This document shows positions 43,701 through 49,424 of a DNA stretch of 64,000 nt, one piece after another (positions within the stretch are counted from its first letter, which is position 1; every line of letters starts with the position of its first letter). Position numbers and translations under genes: made by a program. The DNA comes from Colias croceus (lineage: Eukaryota > Arthropoda > Insecta > Lepidoptera > Pieridae). Below the pieces are notes generated by a model, which ran no database searches, had not been told where the DNA came from, and was given only the letters and a program-made list of their open reading frames with translations. The stretch covers positions 3,844,001 to 3,908,000 of the forward strand of contig NC_059566.1 in NCBI RefSeq assembly GCF_905220415.1. Reading direction: 5' to 3'.

Positions 43701-45584
43701 CACATTTTGCGATTCATTTTTATTTTATATATATAAGAAGATAATACATATCATATTCCATATGAGTTCAAACACAAAAATTAATAATCTATAGGTAGGT
43801 AGGTACCTACTACTATTATAAAGCTGAAGAGTTTGTTTGTTTGAACGCGCTAATCTCAGTAACTACTGGTCCAAATTGAAAAATAATTTCGGTGTTAGAT
43901 AGTCCATTTATCGAGGAAGGCTATAAAATGGGTCTAATGTGATGCAACATGAAATAAAAACAAACCAACACATTTTCAAACATTCATAATATTAGTTATG
44001 AGAGCAGGTATGTATTAGTATAGCTTATATGATACAAGCTACTGTATCACACACTGAGTATCATCAAAATGTGTCCAGCAGTTTCCGCGTGAAAGAGAAG
44101 CAAACATACATCCATACATTCTAACAAAATTTTGAGTTTATTATATCAATAGGACAATCAGCATTGCACTTGCAACTTACAATCTGTCAAAGCTACAAAT
44201 TCAATCGCAATGTATTCAACGGTTTCGTCATTTTAGAGTAACAAACATCTGAACAAATTCAAAAATGTAAACATATTTTATTTATTCAATTAGACTCCTT
44301 CTTTCACTTTTGAACCGACATATTTTTAACATTTACCATCTATTCGGAAAGCAGTATCTACGGAGAAGAACCGGCAAGAAACTCCATATAGGTAGTTGCT
44401 CTTTCAAAATCATGTCAATGATCGACGCATGAAAATGCAGACAAACTCCGATCCTTTTTTTTATTGTGGGGAAATCTTCCAAAGATACCCACAGCCCCCG
44501 GGGAAGGAGCCGTGGGTTATGTCGGATTCTTACCGACTAAAACCCCACTGTGTTCCGTCGAGCCGCTTTAATGATGGGGCCGTGGGTATTGGTTAGAATT
44601 CTTCCGCGACAGACAAACTCCGATCCTGCCAACTCACTATTATGGTAACAACAATCAGATAAAATTACATCGACAAGCATTAAATTATAATGTTACAGAA
44701 TGTGCAAAATATACAAATTATAACTGATACATTATTATGCGGCTCTATCTATAAACAATATTATATTGAATCTTTATTAAGCACTAGCTTTCCACCCGCG
44801 GCTTCGCCCGCGTTTTCATAGAAAAACCCGTATAGTTCACATTCCCATTCCAAAGTTGTTAGAGTAAATTAAAATAAATAAATTATGGGTAAGCTTGTGA
44901 AGCAATACCAATATAAAATATTTTGCAGTATCGACATGTAACTATGTGGCAAAAATAATCTATAATAATATAAAAATGTATTGCAAAATGGGTTGGTAAG
45001 CGCATAACTCGAGAACAGCTGAACTGATTTCGTTTCTTTTTTTTATAATATTCCTTGAAGTACCAGGATGGTTCTTATGAAGAGAAAACGTAAACATGTA
45101 CCACGGGCGAAGCCGGGCTGGACTGCTAGTGCACAAAAACATCTCCATTTATATTTGAGAAAGAAAAAAAATGTTTAAATTAATCTTCCCTTTGAGTGGG
45201 TATAAATTTATTTTGTCACTGACAAAAAATTTATAAACCATATTTTCTGTTTAAGTATGATATAGTCTCGTGTTTTTTTAACATAAGTACGTTGTTAATT
45301 GTTATACAAAATAATTATAAATATATCTGAATTTTAAGACAGCTCCTTTAATGTTTTGACACTATGCCAAAGAGAAAAAAAATTGCCTTACCTTCATGCC
45401 AAGGGTTGTAGGGTTCGAAGTATTTTGTAACTAACTGCTCATCGTGAGGGAAAGACACCTTTCGTCTGAGTTTTTCCGCTTTTTTCTCACCGCCTTCATC
45501 CCGAACAACAACACTCTTTTCTTCCTTTTCCACAACAGTCTTATCACTTACGCCCAAACATGGATTTTTATCATTAGCAGACAT
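18517..45584 (-). CDS. PPP1R37: PPP1R37-like leucine-rich-repeat regulator of protein phosphatase 1, with a giant C-terminal tail
   Basis: Fourteen coding exons on the minus strand total 5,976 nt (1,991 aa), with AG/GT sites and matching phases throughout. Exons: 45584-45392, 33435-33338, 32132-31965, 30839-30726, 30415-30262, 29992-29847, 29423-29324, 28386-28295, 27078-26896, 25681-25574, 24709-24527, 23829-23692, 23223-23116 and 22707-18517. Residues 41-50 (RKVSFPHDEQ) hold an RVxF PP1 site, followed by EPYNPW, as in vertebrate PPP1R37 (formerly LRRC68). Leucine-rich repeats span about residues 100-450, for example LVLWNNQL and RLDLRDNRL. A Pro/Ser linker, three RFxV motifs (557, 590, 615) and a long acidic Ser/Lys tail follow. 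The vertebrate protein is a PP1 regulatory subunit and is much shorter; PP1 binding here is inferred from KVSF. Intron 1 is 12 kb. Confidence 0.92.
23116..23223 (-). CDS. PPP1R37: PPP1R37-like exon 13
   Basis: Residues 560-595. VTRVTPERDSSTDSSSPS, then SRFKVVQ, the second RFxV motif. Phase 0 at both ends. Confidence 0.87.
23395..23640. repeat. G-rich minisatellite, about 30-base unit
   Basis: At least seven imperfect units of the type GAGGATGCCGGGGTTGGGGA lie in the intron between exons 12 and 13. The plus strand is G-rich and the transcript is C-rich. The open frame across it comes from the unit length being a multiple of three. Confidence 0.8.
23692..23829 (-). CDS. PPP1R37: PPP1R37-like exon 12 (Pro/Ser linker)
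   Basis: Residues 514-559. KRVRLRSPAP, then a run of PAPS repeats, ending NTRFY. The first RFxV motif is completed by the Val that opens exon 13. Confidence 0.82.
24055..24172 (-). pseudogene. Truncated second copy of PPP1R37-like exon 11
   Basis: It is nearly identical to the 3' two-thirds of exon 11 (same frame for REIRSACARNEPRAPPRP and RRISLTCRTVHAP). It keeps a GTGAGT donor at 24054 but lacks about 20 codons and any acceptor at its 5' side. Flanking CTTCTGACAC sequence is also shared. Confidence 0.8.
24395..24495. repeat. Tandem AAAAGTTTCACTTCTG repeat
   Basis: About six near-identical 16-base units lie in the intron after exon 11. The motif is the same as the arms of the dispersed GAAGTGAAACTTC family. 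Confidence 0.75.
24527..24709 (-). CDS. PPP1R37: PPP1R37-like exon 11
   Basis: Residues 453-513, after the LRR domain. It contains LTREIRSACARNEPR and a basic RPLRRISLT stretch that resembles a basophilic kinase site. A 5'-truncated second copy lies at 24055-24172. A Helitron-like element ends 26 bases before the acceptor. Confidence 0.85.
24736..24922 (-). mobile_element. Helitron-like element, H3/H1 mixed body
   Basis: CTAGTGGTCCGCCGCGGCTT at the left, an AAAATCGGTCCAGTAGTTTA body, and TAATATTAGTATAGA at the right, flanked by A and T. Confidence 0.65.
24930..25570. other. Intron sequence without recognised features
   Basis: AT-rich intron 10 of the PPP1R37-like gene. Short inverted segments (GGCAACATTTGACAG near 25032, GACGTCAAATGTTGCC near 25491) suggest one more old foldback element of about 480 bases. 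Confidence 0.35.
25574..25681 (-). CDS. PPP1R37: PPP1R37-like exon 10 (last LRR)
   Basis: Residues 417-452. RLDLRDNRLGVSGLQALCNS and then IDLDDP match the last vertebrate LRR. Confidence 0.92.
25763..25862 (-). mobile_element. Truncated retrotransposon 3' tail
   Basis: Inverted copy of the tail at 1487-1623 (CTCAAACATTTATTTATTCT...). Confidence 0.45.
25935..26144 (-). mobile_element. Helitron-like element, family H1
   Basis: CTAGCTTTCCACACGCGG to ATTAGTATGAA. Confidence 0.7.
26355..26515 (-). mobile_element. Truncated retrotransposon 3' tail (second family)
   Basis: It has ACTTTATTGTACAATACCAG and AGGCGGCCTTATTGCTTAAA. The same tail is at 40408-40512. Confidence 0.5.
26554..26771 (-). mobile_element. 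Helitron-like element, family H1
   Basis: CTAGATTTCCGCCCGCGG to CGCCTTTATAATATA. It abuts the next Helitron-like piece. Confidence 0.7.
26774..26861 (-). mobile_element. Shortened Helitron-like element with an H3 end
   Basis: CTAGCGGTCCGCCCCGG, then an AAATTCAAATTCAAATTC run, then ATAATATTAGTATGGA. It is an internally deleted copy. Confidence 0.55.
26896..27078 (-). CDS. PPP1R37: PPP1R37-like exon 9 (LRRs)
   Basis: Residues 356-416, two LRRs (LCVLNVGRNSLGSDGVRALV and LVSLGLQAARLGASAAKCLA). Confidence 0.9.
27589..27751 (-). mobile_element. Helitron-like element, family H4
   Basis: CTAGTGGTCTGCCCCGG to GACACGAGATTTATATATAT. A direct copy is at 28419-28585. Confidence 0.7.
27881..28275 (-). 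mobile_element. Helitron-like element, family H2, split by a nested element
   Basis: The 3' part (27881-27951) and 5' part (28139-28275) join perfectly as ...AAGCCTATAGCC... once the nested element is removed. Confidence 0.8.
27952..28138 (-). mobile_element. Nested Helitron-like element inside the H2 copy
   Basis: CTAGTGGTTCGCCCCGG to ATTAGTATAGA, inserted exactly between A and T of the host H2 element with no duplication. This is the expected Helitron insertion behaviour. Confidence 0.8.
28295..28386 (-). CDS. PPP1R37: PPP1R37-like exon 8 (LRR)
   Basis: Residues 325-355. GLAFLVLWNNQLT matches the vertebrate LVTLVLWNNQLT repeat. Confidence 0.92.
28419..28585 (+). mobile_element. Helitron-like element, family H4
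   Basis: TCTTAATATATATAAATCTC to CGGGGCGGACCGCTAG. The body carries CCACTTAACCGATTATAATA. Confidence 0.75.
28603..28735. repeat. Dispersed GAAGTGAAACTTC repeat, longer copy
   Basis: It starts TGAAGTGAAACTTCTTTAGG and ends CGAAGTTTCACTTCTGACAC, inverted relative to each other, with GTCGCGTCATGG and CGTCACGACATG between. It has a MITE-like layout. Confidence 0.5.
28976..29204. mobile_element. MITE with ACCGACTTCAAA / TTTGAAGTCGGT ends, short copy
   Basis: It has the inverted ends and the TACTGGGCCTATCCGAAT body shared with 30950-31226 and 55047-55332, and lacks a middle segment found in those. Confidence 0.7.
29324..29423 (-). CDS. PPP1R37: PPP1R37-like exon 7
   Basis: Residues 292-324: AGVGFIAEALVAQ then a Pro/Ser-rich insert (TPPSAPTSPLSP) between two LRRs. 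The donor GTGAGT is the one that keeps frame with exon 8. Confidence 0.8.
29460..29592. repeat. Minisatellite, unit about 26 bases
   Basis: Five units of ATATAGACGTACTGTAAAC lie in the intron between exons 6 and 7 of the PPP1R37-like gene. Confidence 0.8.
29593..29787 (+). mobile_element. Helitron-like element, family H2
   Basis: ACTATACTAATATTATAAAG to GGAGCGCAGCTAG. It follows directly after the minisatellite. Confidence 0.7.
29847..29992 (-). CDS. PPP1R37: PPP1R37-like exon 6 (LRR)
   Basis: Residues 243-291. It holds LRELRLGDNRLEHSDACQLG and LQLLDLSNNAIQ, two consecutive LRR strands. Confidence 0.92.
30262..30415 (-). CDS. PPP1R37: PPP1R37-like exon 5 (LRR)
   Basis: Residues 192-242. 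It carries an LRR of the form LRSLCLQQASLAGEPLL. It ends in phase 1 at GTGAGA. Confidence 0.88.
30540..30714 (+). mobile_element. Helitron-like element, family H5
   Basis: It starts near TTGCTTTCTCTGTCCCTATG and ends GGCGAAGCCGCGGGCGGAAA; the final CTAG is mutated. It lies 12 bases from the donor of exon 4. Confidence 0.6.
30726..30839 (-). CDS. PPP1R37: PPP1R37-like exon 4
   Basis: Residues 154-191. IFDMVEYYESAT and GIRGWQSASRMIKK are almost the vertebrate sequence, which fixes frame and identity. Confidence 0.92.
30950..31226. mobile_element. MITE with ACCGACTTCAAA / TTTGAAGTCGGT ends
   Basis: Nearly identical to 55047-55332 apart from the poly(A) length (a run near 31157), so it is a fairly recent copy. 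Confidence 0.75.
31230..31735. other. Intron sequence without recognised features
   Basis: Intron 3 of the PPP1R37-like gene. It contains a faint Helitron-like sentence (TGGCTAATCTCTGAAATGAC...GATACAGCTAGT, about 31260-31374), too decayed to assign. Confidence 0.35.
31737..31822 (-). pseudogene. Truncated second copy of PPP1R37-like exon 3
   Basis: About 80 bases match the 3' half of exon 3 with only two or three differences (frame DALEALLKKVQFRRLELDHV). It keeps a GTGGGT donor-like end but lacks the first 28 codons and a phase-compatible acceptor. Confidence 0.8.
31965..32132 (-). CDS. PPP1R37: PPP1R37-like exon 3 (first LRR)
   Basis: Residues 98-153, in phase 0 at both ends. The end, VQFRRLELDHVYVDDEGA, matches the vertebrate LRR start. 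A truncated second copy of this exon lies at 31737-31822. Confidence 0.9.
32133..33060. other. Intron 2 sequence without a gene
   Basis: AT-rich. The only patterns are a short palindromic area near 32823-32878 (GTCGTTAACGACATGTCGTA, TGTCGTAACGACA) and poly(A)/AT runs. Confidence 0.35.
33061..33262 (+). mobile_element. Degraded Helitron-like element
   Basis: TGTTTGTCTGTTTGATTG at the left and TTTTATCCCGGATATCCCAC then GCGAAGTCGCTGACAGAAAG at the right. It is an H1-like 3' half on a different 5' body, and the CTAG is lost. Confidence 0.5.
33338..33435 (-). CDS. PPP1R37: PPP1R37-like exon 2
   Basis: Residues 65-97, the helical segment before the LRRs (AEYLEACRGHDTPPIDSVLQ). It corresponds to the IIGAYKQAC...IPKLLRQL part of the vertebrate protein. 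It ends at GTAAGA in phase 0. Confidence 0.88.
33534..33701. mobile_element. Palindromic MITE with about 66-base near-perfect arms
   Basis: AGAGCTAGCGCGCAAGAGCA is mirrored by TGCTCTTGCGCGCTAGCTCT, and pairing continues unbroken through CCCATCAACTCTATGGG. It lies in intron 1, about 100 bases before exon 2. Confidence 0.85.
33702..34117. other. Intron 1 sequence without recognised features
   Basis: AT-rich. No gene or clear repeat was seen. Confidence 0.35.
34118..34318 (-). mobile_element. Helitron-like element with the GTACGTGCATCCCC end
   Basis: CTAGCTTCCGCCCACGACTT, TTCCCGTTCCCGCAAGAATT, ends TATATTATGTATAGA. It shares its 3' end with 6810-7075. Confidence 0.6.
34571..34761 (-). mobile_element. 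Helitron-like element, family H5
   Basis: CTAGTTTACCGCCCGCGG to ACTATGTAGTGATGA. Confidence 0.7.
34763..34883 (+). mobile_element. tRNA-derived SINE fragment
   Basis: It has an internal B box GGTTCGAGACC followed by AGGAAATAAATTGATTTTTC, the same as the fuller copy at 55803-56094. The 3' part is missing. Confidence 0.6.
34884..35341. other. Intron 1 sequence without recognised features
   Basis: AT-rich. It contains old Helitron-like phrases (GACGGGTTTTGATGATACTT) that I could not delimit. Confidence 0.3.
35342..35528 (-). mobile_element. Helitron-like element, family H5
   Basis: CTAGCTTACCGTCCGCGG to ACTATGTAGTGAT. A loose H5 end (AGACAAACCGGGCGAAGCCA) follows at 35537-35575. Confidence 0.7.
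36060..36345 (+). mobile_element. Probable retrotransposon 3' tail with TTTC repeat
   Basis: CTGAAAACCAGCTCTGTGTA...GCTGAGTTGGC is followed by a T-rich stretch, AAATAAATG and a (TTTC)n end. The family was not identified. Confidence 0.35.
36582..36728 (-). mobile_element. Helitron-like element, family H2, truncated
   Basis: CTAGCTGTGCTCCGCGG to GAGATTAGCGCGTT. The 5' end is missing, and a short second piece (GCCTATAGCCTTCCTCGATA) follows at about 36742. Confidence 0.6.
37256..37424 (+). mobile_element. Helitron-like element, family H3
   Basis: TCTAATATATAAAAATCAAT to GGGGCGGACCGCTAG. It is almost identical to 6125-6293, so likely young. Confidence 0.8.
37448..38023. mobile_element. Foldback MITE with about 185-base inverted arms and TA ends
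   Basis: The left arm (from TAGTTCAGGATACATCGCCC) is mirrored by the right arm (to GGGCGATGTATCCTGAACTA) over roughly 185 bases with few differences. The outer TA on both sides fits a mariner-type target duplication. The central 200 bases are non-coding. It lies in intron 1 of the PPP1R37-like gene. Confidence 0.85.
38112..38286 (+). mobile_element. Helitron-like element, family H2, 3' truncated
   Basis: TCTATACTAAATATCATAAA to AAGACCAACAGGAGC. The terminal hairpin is missing. Confidence 0.6.
38290..38668. other. Intron 1 sequence without recognised features
   Basis: AT-rich. No gene or repeat was resolved. Confidence 0.3.
38671..38850 (+). mobile_element. Helitron-like element, family H5
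   Basis: ATAGTATAAAACAAAGTAGC to GGCGAAGCTGCGGACGG. The CTAG is replaced by a TTTTATT run. Confidence 0.6.
38956..39169 (-). mobile_element. Helitron-like element, family H1
   Basis: CTAGCTTTCCGCGCGCGG to TAATTAGTATGGA. Confidence 0.75.
39455..39657 (-). mobile_element. Mosaic Helitron-like element (H1 3' end, H4 5' end)
   Basis: CTAGCTTTCCGCCCGCGG and the H1 body run to AAACCTAT. The sequence then switches to the H4 body (TCTCAAGTTGGATCGAACTG) and the H4 end GACACGAGATTTATATATAT. Confidence 0.75.
39812..40213 (-). mobile_element. Helitron-like element, family H2, split by a nested element
   Basis: The outer parts 39812-39858 and 40096-40213 rejoin as ...GGCTTATAGCC..., the normal H2 sequence. 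Confidence 0.8.
39859..40095 (-). mobile_element. Nested Helitron-like element, family H1
   Basis: CTAGGTTTCCGCCCGCGG to ATTAGTATGGA, inserted between A and T at the same H2 position as the nested element at 27952-28138. Confidence 0.8.
40408..40512 (-). mobile_element. Truncated retrotransposon 3' tail (second family)
   Basis: ACTTTATTGTACACCAGACA and AGGCGGCCTTATCGCTGGCA, matching 26355-26515. It follows a short (GAAT)n run. Confidence 0.5.
40724..41173 (+). mobile_element. Head-to-tail pair of Helitron-like H1 elements
   Basis: Two nearly identical copies (40724-40952 and 40953-41173) sit directly end to end. The first ends GGCGGAAATCTA with no final G, and the second starts TCCTACTAATATTATAAATG. 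The second ends in a normal CTAG. Confidence 0.8.
41249..41300. repeat. Short near-perfect palindrome
   Basis: TATTCAGACTAGAGCGGTAT is mirrored by ATACCGCTCTGATCTGAATA around CTCGGTAGCGG. It may be a very short MITE. Confidence 0.6.
41445..41617 (-). mobile_element. Helitron-like element, family H2
   Basis: CTAGCTGTGCTACTGTTTTA to TATTATTATAGTATAGA. Confidence 0.65.
41638..41936 (-). mobile_element. tRNA-derived SINE, near full length
   Basis: On the minus strand it has an A-box-like GTGAGTAGCGAGGACC, the B box GGGTTCGATACC and the AATAAATTGATT-type body (decayed). The late part has CCCAGCAGTGGGATCG and GGGCTGAAGATGGTGATG. The layout equals the copy at 55803-56094, but it is more diverged. 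Confidence 0.65.
41985..42237 (+). mobile_element. tRNA-derived SINE, second family
   Basis: TTGGTTGGTAGTGG resembles a tRNA A box and GTGGGTTCGATTCCCACCCG a B box in a T-arm. The body AAATATTTGTGTGATGAACA and CAGCCATCTGGTTACC follow. This matches a common lepidopteran SINE type, with a head too decayed to act as a tRNA. Confidence 0.65.
42538..42856 (+). mobile_element. Fused Helitron-like pair (H1 then H3)
   Basis: A complete H1 start and body to GCGATGCCGCGG (42538-42735) runs straight into the H3 body from GAACGGCTGAACCGATTTCG to ACCGCTAG (42736-42856). The H3 5' end is missing. Confidence 0.7.
42876..42962 (-). mobile_element. Truncated retrotransposon 3' tail
   Basis: AAACTCAAACATTTATTTAT and GCACTTTCGAATCG, matching 1487-1623 in inverse. 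Confidence 0.45.
43255..43386 (-). mobile_element. Helitron-like element, family H2, internally shortened
   Basis: CTAGCTGTTCTCCGCGG to GCGCGTTCAAACAAACAA. The middle is deleted or rearranged. Confidence 0.55.
43563..43742 (-). mobile_element. Helitron-like element, family H3
   Basis: CTAGCGGTCCGCCCCGG to TTTATATATATAAGAAGA. Confidence 0.75.
43800..43927 (+). mobile_element. Helitron-like element, family H2, 3' truncated
   Basis: CTACTACTATTATAAAGCTG to CGAGGAAGGCTATAAAA. Confidence 0.6.
44272..44395 (-). mobile_element. Truncated retrotransposon 3' tail
   Basis: TTTATTCAATTAGACTCC, CATTTACCATCTATTCGG and AGAAGAACCGGCAAGAAACT. It is the longest inverted match to 1487-1623. Confidence 0.5.
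44430..44620. repeat. Unclassified GC-rich repeat-like block
   Basis: CCCACAGCCCCCGGGGAAGG, GGGGCCGTGGGTATTGG and AACTCCGATCCT at both sides (direct repeats at about 44446 and 44617). This may be an insertion with flanking duplication. Confidence 0.35.
44784..44850 (-). mobile_element. Helitron-like 3' end fragment, family H1
   Basis: CTAGCTTTCCACCCGCGG and the start of the H1 body only. Confidence 0.5.
44959..45129 (+). mobile_element. Helitron-like element, family H3
   Basis: TCTATAATAATATAAAAATG to GGGCTGGACTGCTAG. It lies about 260 bases from exon 1 of the PPP1R37-like gene, in intron 1. Confidence 0.7.
45392..45584 (-). CDS. PPP1R37: PPP1R37-like exon 1 (start codon, PP1 site)
   Basis: It starts at ATG 45584-45582 (MSANDKNP). 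An in-frame GTG lies upstream, but the ATG is the better start. It encodes residues 1-64, with a Lys/Glu-rich lead and the KVSF motif at 42-45. It ends in phase 1 at a GTAAGG donor. Confidence 0.88.
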
Positions 45585-45900
45585 ATCTCTCGTTAAATAT
45601 ATGGTCACATATCATTTGTGAAATCATTAGAATTAAATACCACATAAATATAACACTATTATTGACACAAAACTCACTTCGATACAAAACCAAACGGAGC
45701 CTTGCACGGATATTTTCGCGGCGTCAATTCATTTTTCGTACGTTTTCTCGCGTTTCGGCGTTTTTTTTCTAATTTTCGATTCTCGTTTCGAACCAAAACA
45801 ATTCGCACCTTTCATAAATCGTTTACCGCCATATTGGATTAAAGAAGACAAAAGGAGTGTTTTTGTTTTTGAAGGCTAGGGGGCGCCATTGTTTTCCTAA
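45585..45900 (-). promoter_or_regulatory. Probable 5' UTR and promoter region of the PPP1R37-like gene
   Basis: It lies directly upstream of the start ATG on the minus strand. It is relatively rich in CpG (CGCGGCGTC, TCTCGCGTTTCGGCG) and contains GCCATATTGG and GGCGCCATTG. No TATA box or exact start site can be fixed. Confidence 0.4.
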
Positions 45901-46154
45901 TGTAGCCAGTGTAAAAATCACGTAATAATGAAAACTTCATTTTACACTACAAAACCTTTTATTAATATATTGAATGAAATTTTGTTGTTTTATTTCAACT
46001 ACCGATCGTCCATGAGATGCCACATAATTGAAATCATTATTTTTGGAACGAAGTTCCGTCACAGTTTGTTCGATGAATAATAATTATGAAAAAGGATTAG
46101 TAATTATATTACTAATTAGGTACGGTATTTACTTCACTTGCTGAAAACCAATTA

Positions 46155-47333
46155 CAGTGCGACACAAAAGAGATGACAAAAAATGAGGGCGCCACCGTCG
46201 CTCATATAGCAACACTGATACTGCGACGCAAGCAATCTTGATACTATAGAATAAAAATCAAAAAAATAAAAAGTAATAAATACCGCGATTTAAAGTTGTT
46301 TCATTCATCATCGTGTAAATTTAAGACAAAAATACATTAGTATTTTAAATGACCTACCTAGGTCAAATTTAACTTAAATGTATTTGGAATTAGTTTATAG
46401 AAATCGGTCAAGCCATTTAGACTGCAGAGGCGCACATAGAATCAAACATACGAACAAACAAACATACATACATACAGCTCAAACCTAAGGCTCAAACACA
46501 TTACGCTCCTTCTGGGTCCGTCAGGTAAAAAAAACAAGGTGATTTGAAAACTACATATTTTTATTTATTTTTTGTAGATATTCTCCTTCATTTTTACTCC
46601 CATGCTCCACTATCCTGCGTACTGTGCTTTCAGAAACCCCTATAACAAACGAATTAAGATGAATAAAATCAAATAGTACATTTAACATATTTATTTAGTA
46701 GCTTAAAACTATTTTTTTTTATGTCGGAGGCCAAGACTCACTTTGGATCCCTGCGTCCACTCTAGTAAGTAGCAAGTAAGGATTCATAGATAGCTGTATG
46801 AAAATAGTTATCACTATACTATTTAAGGCTGGTTGGATTGGATATAACTTCTTGACTCAAATTGTGCTGGTCGCACTATAAAAACTAGTTTTTGTTTACA
46901 TACAAATAACCTCAAATTAAATTTCAAAAACGTAATAATCGCCATAGATACGTACATTAAACACTCGTCACTAATGGAATATTCTATTTTACGTAGTACT
47001 AAGCAAAAATAAATAGAATCTCACCGGTATAATCTGCTGTTCGTCTGTAAACGTTTTCCAAATATTTTTCTCGTTTTTCAGCTTGAAATTATGAGAAACA
47101 CCGAATGAAAACTTTATATATGGCATCACGGACACCGCTACGTTTAACCTTTTTCATGATTTCTCCTTTTTTGAGTAAATTTCTTGTTTAAAATAACAAT
47201 TTTATCTCAACTTCACCAAATAAACAACAAATTTTTATTCAACTTGACAGCTGCATTGATAATTCAGGGTTGCCAGATAATGAAAAAAAATTAGTTCCAA
47301 ATTAATTAATTTCATCTCTTTTATGTCGCACTG
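46155..47333. mobile_element. 1.18 kb DNA transposon with TTA target duplications
   Basis: The ends are inverted repeats (CAGTGCGACACAAAAGAGAT...ATCTCTTTTATGTCGCACTG) flanked by TTA at 46152-46154 and 47334-47336. A 3-base TTA duplication is typical of PIF/Harbinger-type elements. On the minus strand it has two coding-like patches: VKRSGVRDAIYKVF near 47150, and GVSESTVRRIVEHGSK near 46640, a helix-turn-helix-like segment. No intact transposase remains. Confidence 0.65.
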
Positions 47334-47336
47334 TTA

Positions 47337-48156
47337 ACTTTGCTCAGGAAATAAAGAAATTTTTCGGTGTGGATAAATTTTTATGCCATAGACAAGTTAA
47401 TAAAAGAGCTCTAAAGAGTTATGCTCTAGCCTCTACGCTTTGTGGTCATTGTCATTGTCAAACATATACTTAATGCAAATTGCAATTTGTATTGTTCGAA
47501 ATTATAACGTTCATTTTAATTAAAATTCATATCGTGACAATAGAAATCACAGTGATACATTTTTCTAATTTCTTACTTTACTTGTTCTAAGTTGCAATGT
47601 TAAAAATGAAGAGTTCGCGAGACATCTCAAAATGCTATAGAAAAATGTAACAGCGCCTGGTGATTGTTGGTTTGTGTCATCACTAATTATCCGATCATGG
47701 CTGTATTTGCATTCAAGAAATCAGTTTAATTGAAGTTTTTGACCATAAATATTTATTAATTAACATTTAATTAGGTATTGTCTTCAAGTTCAGGTGATGG
47801 CTTGGCTCTTTACTTTGTTTTCAAGTTTTTAGTCGACATTATAAATTCGTAGTAATTGTAGGTCAGGCAGGTACTAAGCATACCCTACTACCTGATTTTT
47901 ATTTAGGTAAAACTTACCTGAATAAAAATCTTTCTTCTTTTACCTGGTAAATACATAATAAATTTTATGTCGCGAATATAGGAATAAGGTCGCATTTTTT
48001 CGTCGGCGTCGTTGAAGGAAGCACGAACGAGAAGCTTTTACTGTAGTTACTCATTTTAGTAACTACGTACACGAATCGCCCGTGAAGTTCTTTGAAATTT
48101 TTATTTTATTTCCTATGCAGTTAGTGCATCCCTATGGTGTGATTACACCGAGGTGT
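47337..48156. other. Stretch with no recognised gene
   Basis: AT-rich intergenic sequence; only short frames. Confidence 0.35.
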
Positions 48157-48531
48157 CTATTTAATTTCTGGAAGATTATTCACATATTTGAACATGTCAG
48201 TCAGTTTTTCTTTGAATTCAAGGCATGTTGAACACATGTCGCTCCTAGGATGACTAAAACTAATTTTTAATTTTGTATTGAAAATTATTCTTAAGTATGA
48301 TTCCTTACAATGAGAAAATTCTGTATATTCAGTGAGAAACATTTTGAATATTGACGCTACGGATAGTTCAGATGGTAAATACATGCGTCGACTCTTAGAT
48401 CTACAATAATGTGATTCAACACATTTAAATCTTTTATTAGCATTTCTTAATCCAACATTTTTAGTGGATTTCCCACGTCTATCAGCTCCACGTCTTTCAA
48501 ATGCCATGAAACCAGTTACTTTGTGCCTCAT
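48157..48531 (-). pseudogene. Fragment of a transposon-type ORF with an ESHYCR motif
   Basis: A 124-codon frame contains RGADRRGKS, then ESHYCRSKSRRMYLPSEL and, near the end, RSDMCSTC, a Cys pair. This combination belongs to a repeated ORF family of insect transposons. I cannot name the superfamily with certainty. The rest of the protein is not adjacent; a piece resembling its C-terminal part is at 62740-62950. Confidence 0.45.
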
Positions 48532-48621
48532 TAGTACACCCCTTTATTGATTGACAAAGATCTCAAAAAGAAATTTCTACACACAGGTATAACATCGTCA
48601 CAACATTTTTTTTTTAATCGC

Positions 48622-48900
48622 TTAAGCTGGCACACGAGCTGGTGGGTCACCTGATGGAAAGTAATGCCCGCTGCCCATAAGCATCCACGATGTTAGGGCC
48701 ACCTGATGTGTTGCCGGCCTTTGAGGTATAAATATACCCTTTTCTTGTAGGACTCTGCGTCGAATCCATTTGGGAACACTGAGGATGGTAAATTGTTCCA
48801 CAAGGTTGTCGTTCTCAGTAGAAATATCGAGAAAAGCGCACTGTGGTAGACCCCCATGCATCCTGATGGTGGGGGTGGAACTTTAATTTTCTAATTTTGT
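48622..48900 (-). pseudogene. 3' end of a LINE reverse-transcriptase ORF
   Basis: The minus-strand frame reads LWNNLPSSVFPNGF, SYKKRVYLYLKGRQH then stop, the usual C-terminal sentence of a Jockey/CR1-like ORF2. The upstream part is absent. Confidence 0.55.
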
Positions 48901-49424
48901 AAACAATACTCATTGTTTTAGGATTTCCTCTATGATTTTGTGAACTTTTCCGAGACGTTACAATATTTGATGATAAAGTCATCTTGGTATTTTTTATCAG
49001 CTTGTGCATAAAACTGTTCATTGAATTGCTTCAAATCTTGAATGCATATATTAGCGCATTGCCTTGCTGCATGTCTGCAAGGATATCACTGTGGTATACA
49101 TTTGATGAGTACCTTAAATCGAAAAAAAATAAGTATAGTATCGAAATAAGCATTTTTAAAAAGAATCCCTACCACCTGACTAATACATTCCCAGTTAGTT
49201 TTCCCTGAAAGTGTCTATGCCTTATGGACAGGAATAAGCGATAGTAACAGCAAGTCAGCAATATAAAATTTAATAATAATTACATTTTAAAATATAAAAA
49301 TTGGGTGCCCCACTGACACCCGGGTATAAGGACTAGGCTTCAGTAACTATTATTATCAATAATATAAAAATATACAATAGCTTTATTGTATAAAATACAT
49401 TTAAAAATATAAAAATTGTCATCA

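Noticed and set aside
44396..44596. A 66-codon plus-strand frame over the GC-rich block
   Set aside because: It crosses an LINE-tail boundary and a repeat-like block, with no domain signature.
45585..45608. A start for the PPP1R37-like protein at GTG 45608
   Set aside because: A non-ATG start is unnecessary; ATG at 45584 is in frame just downstream.
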